From Rubripirellula reticaptiva (GTDB lineage: Bacteria; Planctomycetota; Planctomycetia; Pirellulales; Pirellulaceae): a stretch of DNA of 64,000 bases. Under the pieces are notes generated by a model that worked only from the letters and a program-made list of their open reading frames with translations, made no database searches and was not told where the DNA came from. The stretch covers positions 372,001-436,000 of the forward strand of contig NZ_SJPX01000002.1 of the NCBI RefSeq assembly GCF_007860175.1. The letters run 5' to 3'. Below, one piece after another: positions 62,563 through 64,000 of this stretch (within the stretch, counting starts at the first letter, position 1; every line of letters begins with the position of its first letter). The translations under genes and the position numbers were made by a program.

Positions 62563-63426
62563 TCACAGCAGATCCGCCAATCCCTCGCAGTAGGTCGGGA
62601 ATTTCAACCTTGGCACCAAATCCGACTTCATCCGCCGATTCCAGATCCGCTTGTTGCTGTCCGATCGCATCCGCGGCGAAGCGTCGGCCGGCGGGCTGGT
62701 GAACGTGGGCGGGGCGGCCCCGACCTGGATCGCAATTTGCCGGTAAAAAGCCGATCGCTTGACCGGCTTGTCGTCGCTGACCAGATACATCCGCCGACTT
62801 CTTGGCTGCCAACTGGCCATCACCGCCGCGGCTCCGTCATGAACGTGAATCAAGTTCAAGTGTCCATCGCCTGGCATCGGAATCGGTCGTTCAGCGATCA
62901 CGTCGGCCGACCGAGGCACCCGGCCAGGGCCGTAGATCCCCGAAAACCGCAAAATCGTCCAAGGCGAATCCGGTCGCATGCGATGCAGAAGCGACTCGGC
63001 CTGCAAATGAACACGCCCTCCCGCCCGACTAGGCCAGGCCGGTGACGTTTCGTCGACCCAACGGCCATCGGTTTGATGATAAACCCCGGTGGTGCTGATG
63101 TAGCAAACGTCCGTCTCGGCCGGCAAAACTCGCAATAAATTAGCAAAACCACCGACCTGTGAGTCGAACCGAGACATGCCGCTCGACGCGTCGTAGCTGA
63201 CCGCCACCAAGACTCGGTCGACCTGGGGCAGGTCCACCAATGTCCGCCGATCGGTCCAATCCATTCGCACAGGATGGACGGATGTGCCGCTCATTTCATT
63301 GATTTTTTCCTTTTTTCGCGACGTCGCCCAAACTTGGTCGCCCGACTGGACCGCTAGTTGAGCCACCCTCTTGCCCAGAAATCCGTGGCCGACGATCAGA
63401 GTCCGTTTCGTAGAGTTCGGTTTCAT
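62563..63426 (-). CDS. NAD(P)-dependent SDR epimerase-like protein
   Basis: An extended short-chain dehydrogenase/epimerase homologue (287 aa) close to the YeeZ-like group. The nucleotide-binding loop is TLIVGHGFLGKRVAQLA, a GxGxxG variant with GHGFLG, then YISTTGVYHQTDGRWVDETSPAWPSRAGGRVHLQAESLLHRM, which has the YxxxK-like region altered (no clear Lys). WTILRFSGIYGPGRVP and LNLIHVHDGAAAVMA also fit. The start codon lies inside a 16-bp tandem duplication that makes a second, out-of-frame ATG 16 bases upstream. Transcribed away from the gene at 63632. Confidence 0.75.
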   Translation of the reverse strand: MKPNSTKRTLIVGHGFLGKRVAQLAVQSGDQVWATSRKKEKINEMSGTSVHPVRMDWTDRRTLVDLPQVDRVLVAVSYDASSGMSRFDSQVGGFANLLRVLPAETDVCYISTTGVYHQTDGRWVDETSPAWPSRAGGRVHLQAESLLHRMRPDSPWTILRFSGIYGPGRVPRSADVIAERPIPMPGDGHLNLIHVHDGAAAVMASWQPRSRRMYLVSDDKPVKRSAFYRQIAIQVGAAPPTFTSPPADASPRMRSDSNKRIWNRRMKSDLVPRLKFPTYCEGLADLL

Positions 63427-63452
63427 GGCGGTTCGGTTTCATGGCGGTTCGG
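63416..63452. repeat. 16-bp tandem duplication over the SDR start codon
   Basis: TTCGGTTTCATGGCGG is repeated in tandem (63416-63431 and 63432-63447), with five more bases of a third copy. Each copy contains an ATG for the minus strand; only the inner one (63426) is in frame with the epimerase. Confidence 0.85.
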
Positions 63453-63631
63453 GGGATTGAGCAGAATATTAGGTGAGATGATTCTAGGCACCCTTTTTTC
63501 CAAGCGGCGGGGACCGAGTACAATTTGCAATCAGGATACAATGAGGCGAACCCGTTAGGCACTTCAGTTTTTCGAGAGCATTCTTGCGCTTACTAAGTCC
63601 AACACTATCGACGATTCGACTTGACGCTTCG

Positions 63632-64000
63632 ATGAGCGGCCAGGATGACTTGCACCAGCACGAAGCGGCTTACTCGAAAGCGGCGCGGACCGCCGCGACG
63701 TGGTTGTGGATTGTTGGGATTGTGATCAGCACCGCCGGCTTGTCGCCCGCCGCCGCCCAGACGAATCTCGCGCCGCCGTCGCCCGTACCATCGATAGGAA
63801 TCCCGGACGCGTACCCGCCTGGCTACGGAAACCAACCGTTACCTTCGCCCAACAATGAGTTTGGCCAGCCGAGTGTTTCGCCGCCAGGAATTTCTTCGTC
63901 GAACTTTAACTCAGGTGGCACGTTAGTTTCCGTTCCTGGCGAACTGCAATCACTGCTCAGCTCCGGCGGCGTTCCCTCCAGCGTCGCCCAGTTGCGTTTG
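63632..64000 (+). CDS. Start of an exported protein, 3' end outside window
   Basis: The frame is open from the ATG at 63632 to the window end (123 codons). It begins SGQDDLHQHEAAYSKAARTA and then has a hydrophobic core, TWLWIVGIVISTAGLSPAAA, before QTNLAPPSPVP, a signal peptide with the long polar extension typical of Planctomycetes. The mature part so far is Pro/Ser/Gly-rich (PPGYGNQPLPSPNNEFGQPS) and then SGGTLVSVPGELQSLLSSGG. Too little is seen to assign a family. Divergent from the epimerase gene with about 205 bp between. Confidence 0.65.
   Translation, partial: MSGQDDLHQHEAAYSKAARTAATWLWIVGIVISTAGLSPAAAQTNLAPPSPVPSIGIPDAYPPGYGNQPLPSPNNEFGQPSVSPPGISSSNFNSGGTLVSVPGELQSLLSSGGVPSSVAQLRL

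Overview
The window looks like chromosomal DNA of a Planctomycete close to Rhodopirellula (family Pirellulaceae). The signs are a DUF1559 protein with a pilin-like N-terminus, an arylsulfatase, a haloalkane dehalogenase of the HLD-III type, exported proteins with charged extensions before the signal peptide, a serine/threonine kinase paired with an ECF sigma factor, DUF2617 and DUF4332 proteins, and a scattered set of archaeal-type pterin/C1 cofactor genes. Base composition looks even. There is no phage, insertion sequence, CRISPR array or rRNA. One tRNA is present (Pro, GGG).

Layout. 1-1.1 kb: 3' part of a LarA-like protein. 1.4-9.6 kb: a compact plus-strand fatty-acid operon (acyl-CoA ligase, thiolase, bifunctional hydratase/dehydrogenase, acyl-CoA dehydrogenase, patatin lipase) with 4-8 bp overlaps, enough for fatty acid release, activation and complete beta-oxidation. 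9.6-13.4 kb: minus-strand DUF2007/zinc-finger, DUF4332 and beta-barrel proteins and a PabA-type amidotransferase. 13.6-15.8 kb: DUF2617 plus a HisA-like barrel behind a TATAAT promoter, then a YmdB phosphodiesterase. 16-20.6 kb: a small secreted protein, an eight-haem cytochrome c with TPRs and a GH10 xylanase. 20.6-22.9 kb: an overlapping minus-strand trio of PTPS/QueD-like, CitG-like and haloalkane dehalogenase genes. 22.9-26.3 kb: a degenerate CehA-like secreted protein divergent from a sulfatase. 26.7-28.5 kb: flagellin. 28.6-35.8 kb: MoxR, DUF58 and two large VWA-type membrane proteins in one operon. 36-39.2 kb: SHOCT protein, flippase-like membrane protein and an exported protein. 39.3-43.3 kb: an RDD-domain Ser/Thr kinase and an ECF sigma factor. 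44-46.2 kb: small lipoprotein and DUF1559 protein with a good promoter and terminators. 46.8-48.1 kb: DUF3124 protein and peroxiredoxin-like protein. 48.2-53.1 kb: a DabA/DabB inorganic-carbon uptake operon with a divergent HTH regulator and repeated TTTCGTGAATT-like sites. 53-56.4 kb: membrane proteins, a CNNM/CBS protein, a membrane-anchored ACP-like fragment, a long inverted repeat and the tRNA. 56.5-64 kb: PyrF, a secretin-like exported protein, a ketoacyl synthase homologue lacking its catalytic Cys, a one-haem secreted protein, an MBL-fold hydrolase, an SDR epimerase and the start of another exported protein.

The most unusual points are the ketoacyl synthase homologue with two of its catalytic residues replaced, the ACP-like protein that stops where the phosphopantetheine serine should be, the pterin synthase with a combined Cys-Glu-x-x-His motif beside C1-cofactor genes, and the Dab operon with its putative regulator and operators. 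No wholly new multi-gene system could be demonstrated from sequence alone. All family assignments come from reading motifs, not from database searches.
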